Positions 1 to 7,561 of a DNA stretch of 64,000 nucleotides are shown here, in pieces. The stretch lies in assembly GCF_000013625.1 (NCBI RefSeq), contig NC_009659.1, positions 3,534,001 through 3,598,000 of the forward strand. The letters run 5' to 3'. The notes beneath the pieces are model-generated. The model saw only the letters and a list, made by a program, of their open reading frames with translations. It did no database searches and was not told the DNA's origin. Within the stretch, counting starts at the first letter, position 1. Every line of letters begins with the position of its first letter. Made by a program: the position numbers and the translations under genes. The stretch is from Janthinobacterium sp. Marseille (lineage in GTDB: Bacteria; Pseudomonadota; Gammaproteobacteria; Burkholderiales; Burkholderiaceae_D).

Positions 1-693
1 GACAACGGACACGCAGTGAAACAGATGATCTTCTGGCCGATTCACAACTAGATCAGCATCAAAGAAGTAACAAAATGGACGATCCGCATCTAGTTTTGGG
101 TCTAGGAGATAAGCCAGAGCTCGTCCACAGGCATTCTTGTCAACATTAACTTCCGATAAAAGCGCCAAGCCAGATTTGACCATGGACCTTCCGCCTGCTG
201 GCCCACCGTATTGGAAATCAATGCAGAGTGGGTCATCCAAATAGCTGTCTACACGTTCAAAATTGAGAAATGCCCTTTCATAATCAAACCCCGGATAATC
301 ACGAGCTAGCTTCTTGAGCATGTTTTTGGCTGTTTTTGAGTCACTTGTTCTTATAGAAGCCTCAATCTTTTCATCTGAAACTTTGACGAGCACATCGTGC
401 CCATCGGGTACAAGAACGGAATCTGCTTGGAGTTTTAGCTTCTCCCCAGCCACGGTTTGCACCCTGAGGTCGGGATGTTTTCCACCTCGGCCTCGCTTGA
501 CCCTTGCGGCGCTCGAAAACCATAGAAATTGCCGGGCGAGCTCCGCCTCCCAAGCAGCCCCACGCTCTACATTACAAGTCCTACATATAAAACTGAAAAC
601 TTCCTTACGGCCACCAATAGCGCTAGGAATAACATGCTCACCGGTTAGTTGGTCGCCCTCTAGCAGATTTGGACAAAGCCAACATGTTGTCAT
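1..693 (-). CDS. HNH endonuclease family protein, 3' end outside the window
   Basis: An open frame of 231 codons runs from the ATG at 693-691 off the left edge, so the C-terminus is missing. Residues 4-7 form a CxxC pair, followed near residue 19 by GEHVIPSAIGG and near residue 37 by CRTCN. CxxC, then E/H-H-x-x-P, then CxxCN is the layout of zinc-stabilised HNH nucleases (HNH_5-like), with the His of EHVIP as expected catalytic residue. The remaining 170 or so residues match nothing I recognise. No strong ribosome binding site is visible before the ATG. It lies downstream of the OLD-type nuclease gene on the same strand, separated by 237 bases holding a perfect palindrome and a possible small ORF. 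Defence against phage is an inference from that neighbour and the island setting. Confidence 0.75.
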   Translation of the reverse strand, partial: MTTCWLCPNLLEGDQLTGEHVIPSAIGGRKEVFSFICRTCNVERGAAWEAELARQFLWFSSAARVKRGRGGKHPDLRVQTVAGEKLKLQADSVLVPDGHDVLVKVSDEKIEASIRTSDSKTAKNMLKKLARDYPGFDYERAFLNFERVDSYLDDPLCIDFQYGGPAGGRSMVKSGLALLSEVNVDKNACGRALAYLLDPKLDADRPFCYFFDADLVVNRPEDHLFHCVSVV

Positions 694-734
694 TGAGTGA
701 TTACCAAATAAAAGTTAGAGATTATATTAGGTCA

Positions 735-899
735 TTAGCTAAGCAACCATCGAGGTTCGCTAACCACACCTTGGCGTGTATACAAACCCTTGCGCCTTCT
801 GATAATCAACGGACCGTTCTGCAGCCTACCAAGAAAATAGGCCCAGTTTTGCAACTGGCCCTCTAACTTGTTGACTTCCTTAGCGCTTGATCGGTGCAT
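735..899 (-). CDS. possible small basic protein between the OLD and HNH genes
   Basis: A 54-codon frame begins at ATG 899-897 (a GTG at 926 in frame would add nine residues) and ends at 735. The peptide is basic, with a run RRRK near its middle, and has plausible amino-acid composition. Both starts lie inside the 890-930 palindrome and neither has a Shine-Dalgarno sequence, which argues against efficient translation. It could be a real small gene, a remnant, or chance. No family is recognised. Confidence 0.25.
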   Translation of the reverse strand: MHRSSAKEVNKLEGQLQNWAYFLGRLQNGPLIIRRRKGLYTRQGVVSEPRWLLS

Positions 900-930
900 C
901 AAGAGCTTAGTAAGCTCTTGATGCACCGAT
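890..930. repeat. perfect 20-bp inverted repeat with a single-base centre
   Basis: Bases 890-909 (ATCGGTGCATCAAGAGCTTA) are exactly reverse-complemented by 911-930, with one G between. The repeat abuts the stop codon of the OLD gene (931-933). No T-run follows on either strand, so it is not a standard rho-independent terminator, though as RNA it would fold into a very stable hairpin and could end or protect the OLD mRNA. As DNA it could be a binding or recombination site. Confidence 0.8.
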
Positions 931-2835
931 TTAATCCTTCCCCCCGGCCCTTACTTCCACAATATGATTTTTATCTACCAATCTCTTGACGATTGAACTA
1001 GTAATTTCATTGATACGCGCACGTGTCTCTTCCTCAAAATTCTCGAAATTCACCAATCCCGTCTTAACGTCCAATAAAAACATATAACCCGCTAAAGGCT
1101 TCGAGCGTGCACCATGCTTCATAAACTCAGAGTTCTGATCTGCTATTACTACTTCTTGGTCTTTTAAAACAAAGGTTTTAAAATCTTGCTGCGAAAATAC
1201 GTCTTCAATTCCTTTGCAGCCTTTGAATTTGACCATATTGGCATCGGCCTCTGCGTCTGAATCTCCATACATTTCTCTTTTCATGGCATTGAAAGCTGTC
1301 CTCGCTTGAGAATCATCGTCCATAGCCACAATAAAATCGAGTCCCCACCCACGAAACAGATTTGCCAAATTCTGTATTTTATTTACACCGGTTGCAGCGA
1401 TGAAATGTGCCTCTTGCTCCACTTTTGCGAGCTGCCAAAACGCCGATAAATAATAAAACCCGCTCATCTCTTCGAGCAAAACATTATTCTTCTTCTTAAT
1501 CACTTGCTGACTAGAAAGATCAACGCCCATTGCAGTCAAAACTGGGGACAACGTGTCCGTAGACGCAGTGCCTAGACGATGCGCATCTACTACCACTGTT
1601 GGGCTATCGACAGCATCCCCATCGCGTTGAACTGCATGTATCCTATATAGACGTGAGTATTCGATCATATGCGGGCTATGAGTCGAGTACACAATCGGAA
1701 TGTCCTTGCTCAATTGATTGATCAACTTGAGCACATCTCCCTGCGCTTTCGAGTGGAGATTCGCTCCTGGCTCATCAAGCAGAAACAGTCTTTTTGACTT
1801 AAGTTTTTCAGAAGCTTTTAGTTGTAAATAAAACGAAACAAACCAGCGGACTCCCTGGCTGCGCTGATGAGGATATAGTCTAGTCAGTCCGTCTGATATC
1901 CAGAAAACCAAGTAAGATTTACCAACTTTTTCTGGAGTGTCCGTACCGTAGACTTCCATTTCACACTGCAATTGGAGCTGGTCTTTTCGACCGATTGTCT
2001 GACTCCAAAAAGTCGCAAAGTCGCTACTAATCTGTTGGTTTGCTCTATTGATTAAATGAGTACGGCTCCGAAGATCGCTTTTTATTAAAGTATCCAACTG
2101 TAGATCGGCAATTTTCAAAAAATTTTGAGCCGCAATGGCCCCGTCGCCTACCAGTTGATTTTTTTCATCAATATCAACCGTTTTCGGAAGCAGCCCAGAT
2201 ACCGAGTCAAATAACGTAGCGGTAGGTGCGATGTTATAAATCGCTAGAGCGATGTCAAAATGACTAATCGCTACTGATTTAGTATGAGAGGAGTCCTTTT
2301 CCGCAGATTCATTTCTCACGCCACCTTCGCCAGCCGCCACCAGGTTAGATGCCAATGACTGGATAGTTGAAATAACAAACGCTTCTTGAGCCTTCTTTTC
2401 GGAATGAGTCTTCATTAACAGGTCAAATGTTGACGTGAATGAACCTTCCTCAAGGCCTACCGTTGCTATAAACCCCTCTGTGGTCTCATCGTTTTTTTTC
2501 CAACCAAAACGAACTGTGATTTTACCGGCATGTTCTTTACACGCTCTTTTAAAAACATCAACTTCTGCTGAGTCAAACTCTTTCAATTCCTCATTTAGTT
2601 CGCCCTCATCTAATTCCACCTGAATCTTCACAGCCGGTAAATCCGCACCTATCCGTAAATCATCCGACGTGATCTCATCTTGATTATTAAACGTTTTAGA
2701 CAAGGCTTCCAGAATGGAAGTCTTGCCACTTTCGTTCTGTCCGACCAAAATGGTAATGCCATCTGTAGAAAAGTTAACCCAACCAGTATCGATGATTGAT
2801 CGAAAGTTAGTGACACGAAACGATCTGAGTTTCAT
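931..2835 (-). CDS. OLD-family ATP-dependent nuclease (ABC-type ATPase plus Toprim)
   Basis: A 634-residue protein. The N-terminal ATPase has Walker A GQNESGKTS at residues 32-40, a signature-like SQGVR near 326, Walker B FLLDEP at 351-356 and a His-switch STHSPH at 384-389. The C-terminal third looks like a Toprim domain: an acidic pair in LLEEMSG near 455 and the metal-binding run MDDDS at 505-509. This is the order found in OLD (overcoming lysogenization defect) nucleases, including the GajA subunit of Gabija; such proteins cut DNA and often act in phage defence. No UvrD-like GajB helicase lies next to it in the window, so it is either stand-alone or works with the HNH gene downstream. The start is the ATG at 2835, giving the usual MKLRSFRVTNFRS opening of the RecF/OLD fold. 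Confidence 0.85.
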   Translation of the reverse strand: MKLRSFRVTNFRSIIDTGWVNFSTDGITILVGQNESGKTSILEALSKTFNNQDEITSDDLRIGADLPAVKIQVELDEGELNEELKEFDSAEVDVFKRACKEHAGKITVRFGWKKNDETTEGFIATVGLEEGSFTSTFDLLMKTHSEKKAQEAFVISTIQSLASNLVAAGEGGVRNESAEKDSSHTKSVAISHFDIALAIYNIAPTATLFDSVSGLLPKTVDIDEKNQLVGDGAIAAQNFLKIADLQLDTLIKSDLRSRTHLINRANQQISSDFATFWSQTIGRKDQLQLQCEMEVYGTDTPEKVGKSYLVFWISDGLTRLYPHQRSQGVRWFVSFYLQLKASEKLKSKRLFLLDEPGANLHSKAQGDVLKLINQLSKDIPIVYSTHSPHMIEYSRLYRIHAVQRDGDAVDSPTVVVDAHRLGTASTDTLSPVLTAMGVDLSSQQVIKKKNNVLLEEMSGFYYLSAFWQLAKVEQEAHFIAATGVNKIQNLANLFRGWGLDFIVAMDDDSQARTAFNAMKREMYGDSDAEADANMVKFKGCKGIEDVFSQQDFKTFVLKDQEVVIADQNSEFMKHGARSKPLAGYMFLLDVKTGLVNFENFEEETRARINEITSSIVKRLVDKNHIVEVRAGGKD

Positions 2836-3070
2836 AGGACATTTGCCGTAGGAGTGAATAGGAATATTGAGCTATTGCATTACTATAGTGCAACTTCATT
2901 CCATTTGGCTATTTGGCAACATTGCGGCGCACAAATAAACCCCTTATTTGCCTGTGGCTACCCATAGCTGCCTTCCAGCTATCAGTATTTTGCAAATGCT
3001 CCAGCCCGATTATGCGATCCGGTCACGGTTACTGAAAAGATGTTTTCGGAAAGCTTTCCACCCTAGAGTT

Positions 3071-3412
3071 TTATTTGCTTATCTGAATCGTTTTCAAATC
3101 CTTTTTTTGCACAATTGCTCTGCCACCCTCATTGAACACGATGACGAATCCCATTGGGTCTTCCCCTTGCGTTTGCACCGGGATAGGATGAAGTGCAATT
3201 TCACAGTCGCGAGGCATCTGAACGTAAGGATTGTTAACCCTTTCCATTACCTGCACCTTCTGCATAGACTGTCGATCCAAGCAGAATGTAGCTCCCTGAC
3301 GTATTACCGGTTGAAATGTGACTTGCACCTGCTTTTCTGTAGATTGCGATTCGGAACACCCAACCATCGTGGTTACACTTAGTACCAACAATAAGATATT
3401 GAGCTTATTCAT
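3071..3412 (-). CDS. putative lipoprotein, function unknown
   Basis: A 113-residue product that starts MNKLNILLLVLSVTTMVGCSES: a short basic start, a hydrophobic core and a lipobox-like MVGC, so it is probably cleaved before Cys19 and lipidated. The remainder is small and hydrophilic with no recognised domain. The start codon overlaps the stop of the upstream gene (ATGA, 3409-3412), which indicates translational coupling. It is the last gene of a three-gene minus-strand operon in the island. A longer frame on the plus strand across the same bases has no coding features and was discarded. Confidence 0.7.
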   Translation of the reverse strand: MNKLNILLLVLSVTTMVGCSESQSTEKQVQVTFQPVIRQGATFCLDRQSMQKVQVMERVNNPYVQMPRDCEIALHPIPVQTQGEDPMGFVIVFNEGGRAIVQKKDLKTIQISK

Positions 3413-3912
3413 GGCTGCCTTTTGATGAGCACGACTGCCGCTTGGTCGCCGTTATCTTGCATCGCACATTCAATACCATTTTTGGTCGCTTGATACATCG
3501 TAAGATTGGCATTTGGCGATGCTGACCAGTCTGAGCCGCATTCTGACGACAAGCTACTCTTCAGATTCGCTACCGATGCCATCTTCCCTCGGATCGGCTT
3601 TTTCTCAAGCAGAATTTCGGCAATGGCCAACTTGTCATTCTCGTGATATCGAACGTCAGCCTTCTCAACGTGATATCCCTTCCATGAAGATTCATAAGGC
3701 AGACCGCCCTCATCCATGAAGTCTTTGAACTGATCCTTAGTACTCTTGCCGACGTGAAGTGATTGTTCAAGCGCGTTGTCGCTGAAAGAAATTGAGAAGT
3801 TGAAGAACTTCGACAGCGGATAGTACATAAACGCACCACCGAGAATTAAAGCTGCAACTACAATTTGCCATGGTTTGTTTCTTGCCACTTCGCTTTGCTG
3901 CTCTATCTTCAT
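3409..3912 (-). CDS. putative single-pass inner-membrane protein, function unknown
   Basis: The 167-residue product has a hydrophilic N-terminus, one hydrophobic stretch near residues 16-32 (WQIVVAALILGGAFMYY) and a C-terminal domain of about 130 residues, predicted N-in with a periplasmic tail. Two cysteines in the last third (CGSDW and IECAM) could form a disulfide. A clear GGGGAA lies five bases before the ATG at 3912. The gene is 13 bases downstream of the small gene ending at 3926 and overlaps the lipoprotein gene. No family is recognised; a membrane protein plus lipoprotein suggests an envelope function. Confidence 0.65.
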   Translation of the reverse strand: MKIEQQSEVARNKPWQIVVAALILGGAFMYYPLSKFFNFSISFSDNALEQSLHVGKSTKDQFKDFMDEGGLPYESSWKGYHVEKADVRYHENDKLAIAEILLEKKPIRGKMASVANLKSSLSSECGSDWSASPNANLTMYQATKNGIECAMQDNGDQAAVVLIKRQP

Positions 3913-3925
3913 TATTTTCCCCGTA

Positions 3926-4126
3926 TCAAAGTTTGTTCAGAAATCGGCACAGGAATGCCAACCAAGGTGCATTCGGATTCGGTCCGTAACCAAAATTATT
4001 TGCCGGGCCTGCTAATGCTGCGATGAACGAATACAGTTTGCTCGTTGAGCGCGAACTGCTTGTTACCCATGTCATGTGCGGCATCGAGTTATCTTCGATG
4101 GCCTGCACAATGTCTTCGTCGGACAT
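3926..4126 (-). CDS. small protein of unknown function, first gene of the operon
   Basis: A 66-residue frame with a good GGGAG about seven bases before the ATG at 4126. The N-terminal 15 residues are acidic; the rest is neutral to hydrophobic with NNFGYGPNPNAPW in the second half. No family is recognised. The following gene starts 13 bases after its stop. Only 24 bases separate its start from an upstream hairpin with a T-run, so its promoter must overlap that hairpin or lie beyond it. Confidence 0.5.
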   Translation of the reverse strand: MSDEDIVQAIEDNSMPHMTWVTSSSRSTSKLYSFIAALAGPANNFGYGPNPNAPWLAFLCRFLNKL

Positions 4127-4149
4127 TTCATTCTCCCGTTGCGAACGTC

Positions 4150-4175
4150 AAAAAAGGAGGAGCCCAAGCTCCTCC
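4150..4175 (-). terminator. rho-independent terminator or attenuator before the 4126 operon
   Basis: Read on the minus strand the stem is GGAGGAGC (4175-4168), loop TTGG, stem GCTCCTCC (4163-4156), then a run of T (4155-4150). The hairpin lies 15 bases after the TGA of the coding remnant at 4191 and 24 bases before the next start codon. It either ends the remnant transcript or acts as an attenuator in the leader of the operon. Confidence 0.7.
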
Positions 4176-4190
4176 ACCATTCCAGCTTTG

Positions 4191-4337
4191 TCAGTTTTTC
4201 GACCGCATCAATGCTGGCAAACAGCCTGGTAGGTCTTGTTCGGTGACTATCCAGCCAGACAATTTCAAGGTCAACGGAGATTGAGGTACATGTACCGTGG
4301 CATCAAAGTCCGTGGCTTTATCCGCATCATAGCGGAA
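4191..4337 (-). pseudogene. possible 3' remnant of an unidentified gene
   Basis: A 48-codon open stretch reads FRYDADKATDFDATVHVPQ, then a segment ending in CLPALMRSKN, then TGA at 4193-4191. It has protein-like composition, is followed at once by a terminator hairpin, and has a stop directly upstream with no ATG in frame. This looks like the tail of a gene whose front was lost, possibly when the XRE/GNAT pair arrived. A TTG start is the alternative. No family is recognised. Confidence 0.3.
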
Positions 4338-4347
4338 TCATCTAGGT

Positions 4348-4590
4348 ATGCCAAATCTTTCAAGAAATCGTCAGGACGCTGTGCTAATTGCACTGGGAGC
4401 GGCTATTCGCCGTATTCGCTTAAAAAAGAAAATCTCGCAAGAGAACCTTGCACTGCTTGCTGAGGTAGATCGGAGTTATGTTGGTCGAGTAGAGCGGGGA
4501 GATAACAATATTGCAGTACTCACTCTGCAGCGGATAGCGAAGGCACTTGATATTACTTTAGGCGATTTGATGGCAGAAGCCGATCTATAG
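4348..4590 (+). CDS. XRE-family helix-turn-helix regulator
   Basis: An 80-residue protein that is almost wholly one HTH_3 (Cro/C1) domain: AIRRIRLKKKISQENLALLAEVDRSYVGRVERG, then a C-terminal LQRIAKALDITLGDLM helix. Short proteins of this type control neighbouring genes or are antitoxins. It reads toward the GNAT-like gene 87 bases downstream and away from the 4126 operon. A weak AGG precedes the ATG. A control-protein role for a lost restriction-modification system is another option. Confidence 0.8.
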   Translation: MPNLSRNRQDAVLIALGAAIRRIRLKKKISQENLALLAEVDRSYVGRVERGDNNIAVLTLQRIAKALDITLGDLMAEADL

Positions 4591-4677
4591 TTCACGAGGT
4601 TACTGATACAGCGAAGTCAATTTCCCAAGCAAACCCGAAACACAGATATCAATCAAGTCAAAGAACTGGACTCACAT

Positions 4678-5217
4678 ATGGGAGTAGAAGAACTATTACT
4701 TAATCACCCTGATCAACGTTCTTTTAAAATGAAGGTCACTTTCAGTTCGGACCATTCCCAGGCAACTCTTGAGGCTTCCTATCTAGAAGGTTTTCTATTA
4801 ATTCCTAGTGGATCAAAGATTGCTCATTGGAACGCTTATTACGAGGAACCAAATGAGAACGATGCAGGGCATGCAGACCTCGGTGGTGCGTGCATTGAAC
4901 TTAAAATTCCAGAATTACGAGGCATCGGACTCGGTTCATTGTTTATGCTGCCGCTCGTTCAATGGCTTAAGAACCGACCTGAGGATGTCCCTGTCGCGTT
5001 GATTGATCTGGTACCTGAAGATGCAAAAACGCCACCCGATCAAGCAATACGTAATAGATTTTATGAAAAACTAGGGTTTAAATTCAACTACGGAAACAAT
5101 AATGCTTTCGGGCAGTCACAGCCAATCAGAATATCAGGATTGATCTTGCCACCGTTGCAGCTTTCCGGAGGTTGGCAGATAAAATCCAAGCTCCAAATAG
5201 AGAACCGTATTTATTGA
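4678..5217 (+). CDS. GNAT-like acetyltransferase
   Basis: The 179-residue product has RGIGLGSLF at about residues 81-89, matching the acetyl-CoA-binding R/Q-x-x-G-x-G/A loop of GNAT enzymes, and RNRFYEKLGF near residue 124, matching the C-terminal N-x-x-F/Y-Y-x-K-x-G-F motif. The substrate cannot be told. The ATG at 4678 has no good ribosome binding site; an internal ATG before KVTFSS (residue 18) is possible. With the XRE gene upstream it might be a toxin-antitoxin-like pair, but that is inference and GNAT toxins are usually smaller. Confidence 0.6.
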   Translation: MGVEELLLNHPDQRSFKMKVTFSSDHSQATLEASYLEGFLLIPSGSKIAHWNAYYEEPNENDAGHADLGGACIELKIPELRGIGLGSLFMLPLVQWLKNRPEDVPVALIDLVPEDAKTPPDQAIRNRFYEKLGFKFNYGNNNAFGQSQPIRISGLILPPLQLSGGWQIKSKLQIENRIY

Positions 5218-5274
5218 AGTGATTTTTATCGCCGCAGAGTAATTCAATCTTAAGTAACAACAAGTCATAGCAAA

Positions 5275-6363
5275 TCATGCCGCTGTTCTCATTTGACAAT
5301 GATGCCGTTGTGAATTCGCAGCATTAATTAGATTTCGAGCTTTGATTGCAGTTTCATTCAGTTCCAAGTGCGCGTAAGTCATCGTTGTTTCGATCTTCGC
5401 ATGCCCCAAAATCTCCTTTACTTCATACAAGTTCATGCCGCTGCGAAGTAGCCTAGTGGCTAACGTATGTCGGAATGAGTGAACACGACATCCTTCCAAT
5501 CCTGTCTTCTTAATAGCTTTTCGTATGGACTGGGTTGAGTAACCACGCGCACCACCTGCTTTATTTTGGAAGACGTAACGTCCATTCCCTTGTCGTCGTA
5601 GCAGAATCTGATAGACCCGGTCTGTCATATGCAGGATCAATCCGTTTGAAACTTTGGTTCGCCAGAGGTTGATGGTTCTTGCATCCATGTCGATACGCGT
5701 CCACTCAATGTTCGCGATTTCGCTGTATCTCCCGCCGGTATCCAGCAATATCACTGCCAGATCGTAAGAGTCCTGCAGCATCTGCTGAATGCGTTCGCTG
5801 CGCTCATTCAGCGGTGCAAGACCTGGACCTTCACGGCGAGGATCAAGAGATACTAGTAAGTTACTTTCTTCAACATCAGATAAAAACCTGACTGGTGGCT
5901 TGGCAATCTTCAATTGCGGGAATTCAAGCTGGCTGACCTGATAACCCAGCTTCGATGCAAATTTCCACGTACCCCGAACCAAACCCAAGTTGTGCAAGAT
6001 GGTTTGATTACAGATGCCGGAATCCGAACGGCGCTGTTTGAATCGCTCCAAGTCATGCGATTGCAGCTCATCGATGTACTTACTAATCGGCAGATGTGCA
6101 GCGATAACATTCGCACACGACAGTATGCCCTTATAACTTGGTGTTCCCTTGCGGGATTCGCAGTACCGAGTAATTGCTTCGCCAAGTCGAATGCGTTCCT
6201 TCTTACCGAGGTACATATTGGCATGCAGTTGGGTGCGCCATTCGGCTTCCATCTGCACTGCTGCCTTCTTGTTAGTTGTCTTCGATGAACGGATATAACT
6301 GGTCCCATTTAACTGGAATTGGATATACCAATGCTTGCTATTACCCCGCTTAACAATGCTCAC
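5275..6363 (-). CDS. tyrosine recombinase / phage-type integrase
   Basis: The protein is 362 residues from a GTG at 6363 (a frame from 6402 would add 13 residues of unlikely sequence). The N-terminus has an Arm-type beta fold (KHWYIQFQLNGTSYIRSSKTTNKKAA). The catalytic set is complete: Arg in TGGRYSEI near 212, His-x-x-Arg in HSFRHTLATRL at 295-298, His in LGHAKI at 321 and the nucleophile Tyr in MTYAH at 330. It could mobilise part of the island. No tRNA gene or obvious att repeat was found beside it, so its target is unknown. Together with the serine recombinase at 9028 it makes the island a two-integrase composite. Confidence 0.9.
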   Translation of the reverse strand: MSIVKRGNSKHWYIQFQLNGTSYIRSSKTTNKKAAVQMEAEWRTQLHANMYLGKKERIRLGEAITRYCESRKGTPSYKGILSCANVIAAHLPISKYIDELQSHDLERFKQRRSDSGICNQTILHNLGLVRGTWKFASKLGYQVSQLEFPQLKIAKPPVRFLSDVEESNLLVSLDPRREGPGLAPLNERSERIQQMLQDSYDLAVILLDTGGRYSEIANIEWTRIDMDARTINLWRTKVSNGLILHMTDRVYQILLRRQGNGRYVFQNKAGGARGYSTQSIRKAIKKTGLEGCRVHSFRHTLATRLLRSGMNLYEVKEILGHAKIETTMTYAHLELNETAIKARNLINAANSQRHHCQMRTAA

Positions 6364-6459
6364 GTCAGATCCCGGCTCAAAACACCACCATCCGACCAGC
6401 ACAACAACAAGACAACGGGCTTACTAAGGATAGTTTTTTTCAATTAGCTTGAAATAAAG

Positions 6460-6491
6460 AACGGCCAGAATGCATTACCATTCTGGCCGTT
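6460..6491 (-). terminator. terminator of the small gene at 6503-6814
   Basis: A 13-bp perfect stem (AACGGCCAGAATG with its complement, loop of six) lies 11 bases past the stop codon. On the minus strand it is followed by TTCTTTATTT, a U-rich tract. Confidence 0.8.
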
Positions 6492-6502
6492 GATATGGCA
6501 AT

Positions 6503-6814
6503 TTACTGTGCTGACTTCTTTTCTTTCGATGCACGGCGTCTGCAGTTGTACCAGTAGGTTTGCGCACCTTTCGGTGTCAGCGTGGCACCTTCCACAAAGG
6601 CCGCAATAATAGTTTCTTTTGATTCCGTGCTGATCTGCGGATACATCGCACGTGCTGCATCAGCTTTCGCTTTACCTTCTGCGATCAACGCTTTGCCATC
6701 TGCAATTGCTTTTTTGATTGCTGGCTTACTCATGTCTACCGGTGTTGACAGCAACGCTGACGCTGTCTTTACGATCGTCACGTCTGGCGAATTAGTGGAT
6801 TGATTTTTTGACAT
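6503..6814 (-). CDS. small protein of unknown function upstream of the integrase
   Basis: I take the ATG at 6814, which has GGGAA at good spacing, rather than the far upstream start; this gives 103 residues. The middle is helical and rich in Ala and Lys (AIKKAIADGKALIAEGKAKADAARAMY); the C-terminus is strongly basic (CRRRASKEKK) and contains QTYWYNCRRR. It may bind nucleic acid, but no family is recognised. Its first 23 bases overlap the end of the gene at 6792, suggesting translational coupling. Confidence 0.6.
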   Translation of the reverse strand: MSKNQSTNSPDVTIVKTASALLSTPVDMSKPAIKKAIADGKALIAEGKAKADAARAMYPQISTESKETIIAAFVEGATLTPKGAQTYWYNCRRRASKEKKSAQ

Positions 6815-6998
6815 AAAATTCCCATAGATGGTTAACAATTGGCTCCGCCTCAGTTGGCGTAATCGTCTCGAATCCAGAGATGTCTTCAAAGATATCCAGC
6901 AATTGTTCGCCGAACTGACCTCGGGTTAGGCCGTAGCCAGTTTCTTCAAGTACAAATGCAATCAGAATTTCGCATTGCTCTTCAGTTAGTGTGGCCAT
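6792..6998 (-). CDS. small acidic protein of unknown function
   Basis: A 68-residue product from the ATG at 6998, which has GAGAGAG six bases upstream; an in-frame ATG six bases earlier is less likely. It is acidic and helical (TEEQCEILIAFVLEETGY). It overlaps the downstream basic protein gene, so an acidic/basic pair is translated together. That arrangement would suit a complex such as toxin-antitoxin, but no family supports it. Confidence 0.55.
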   Translation of the reverse strand: MATLTEEQCEILIAFVLEETGYGLTRGQFGEQLLDIFEDISGFETITPTEAEPIVNHLWEFYVKKSIH

Positions 6999-7201
6999 CA
7001 ACATCTCTCTCAACAAGACATGTAGACCTTCAAGTCATATCACAATCCAGACAACGACGAAATATCACTTTTCACTTGGATCACCTGTGTTTATTCACCC
7101 GCACGTGCTTCCATAAGTACTGGTCCATTTCTATGGCATGTATCAAACAACCAGCTGTATGTACGAGCATTTATCTTGAATGGCATATGCTGGTTTTCGC
7201 T

Positions 7202-7238
7202 ATAACTAGCTATCTGTCGTATCCAGATAGCTAGTTAT
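7202..7238. repeat. perfect 15-bp inverted repeat
   Basis: ATAACTAGCTATCTG (7202-7216) is exactly complemented by 7224-7238, with a seven-base loop. No T-run follows on either strand, so a terminator is unlikely. Confidence 0.75.
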
Positions 7239-7461
7239 CAAATCTGCCGGCACCCATAGATTTCATATATCAAGGCACCACCACATCCGGAAATGGAAAA
7301 ACCTCGATTGCACAACCTAAGGAAGAAATTGATGTGCATAACAAAGCTGGCTTTAGCCGGATTTGTTATGTGCATTCAATCATTCGGCGAAGACGAATGA
7401 AATCGGATGCATCAAATCTGTCATGTGCCTTGAACACAAAGAATGCAATGAGTAAAAATGA

Positions 7462-7511
7462 ATTGAAGAATGGCAGCACGAAGCAAAGCTGAGTGATTGC
7501 CATTCTTCAAT
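7462..7511. repeat. 14-bp inverted repeat with a 22-base loop
   Basis: ATTGAAGAATGGCA (7462-7475) is exactly complemented by TGCCATTCTTCAAT (7498-7511). No gene explains it. Confidence 0.75.
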
Positions 7512-7561
7512 CGTTCGTCCATGATGAACGCAGTGATATGTACTTCCTGTTTCTGGTAGGT

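Noticed and set aside
371..700. Open frames on both strands over the left end (314-700 plus, 371-553 minus)
   Set aside because: They are shadows of the partial HNH gene, whose frame has the domain motifs and runs off the edge.
2964..2982. 7-bp inverted repeat ATAGCTG/CAGCTAT between the OLD and lipoprotein genes
   Set aside because: No T-run follows on the minus strand and the stem is short; too weak to call a terminator.
2948..3382. 144-codon plus-strand frame opposite the lipoprotein gene
   Set aside because: It lacks a ribosome binding site and recognisable composition; the minus frame has a lipobox and translational coupling.
7337..7370. CATAACAAA/TTTGTTATG repeat as an integron attC site
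   Set aside because: The outer bases resemble attC ends, but at 34 bases it is shorter than any attC and lacks the R-box consensus; no integron integrase is near.
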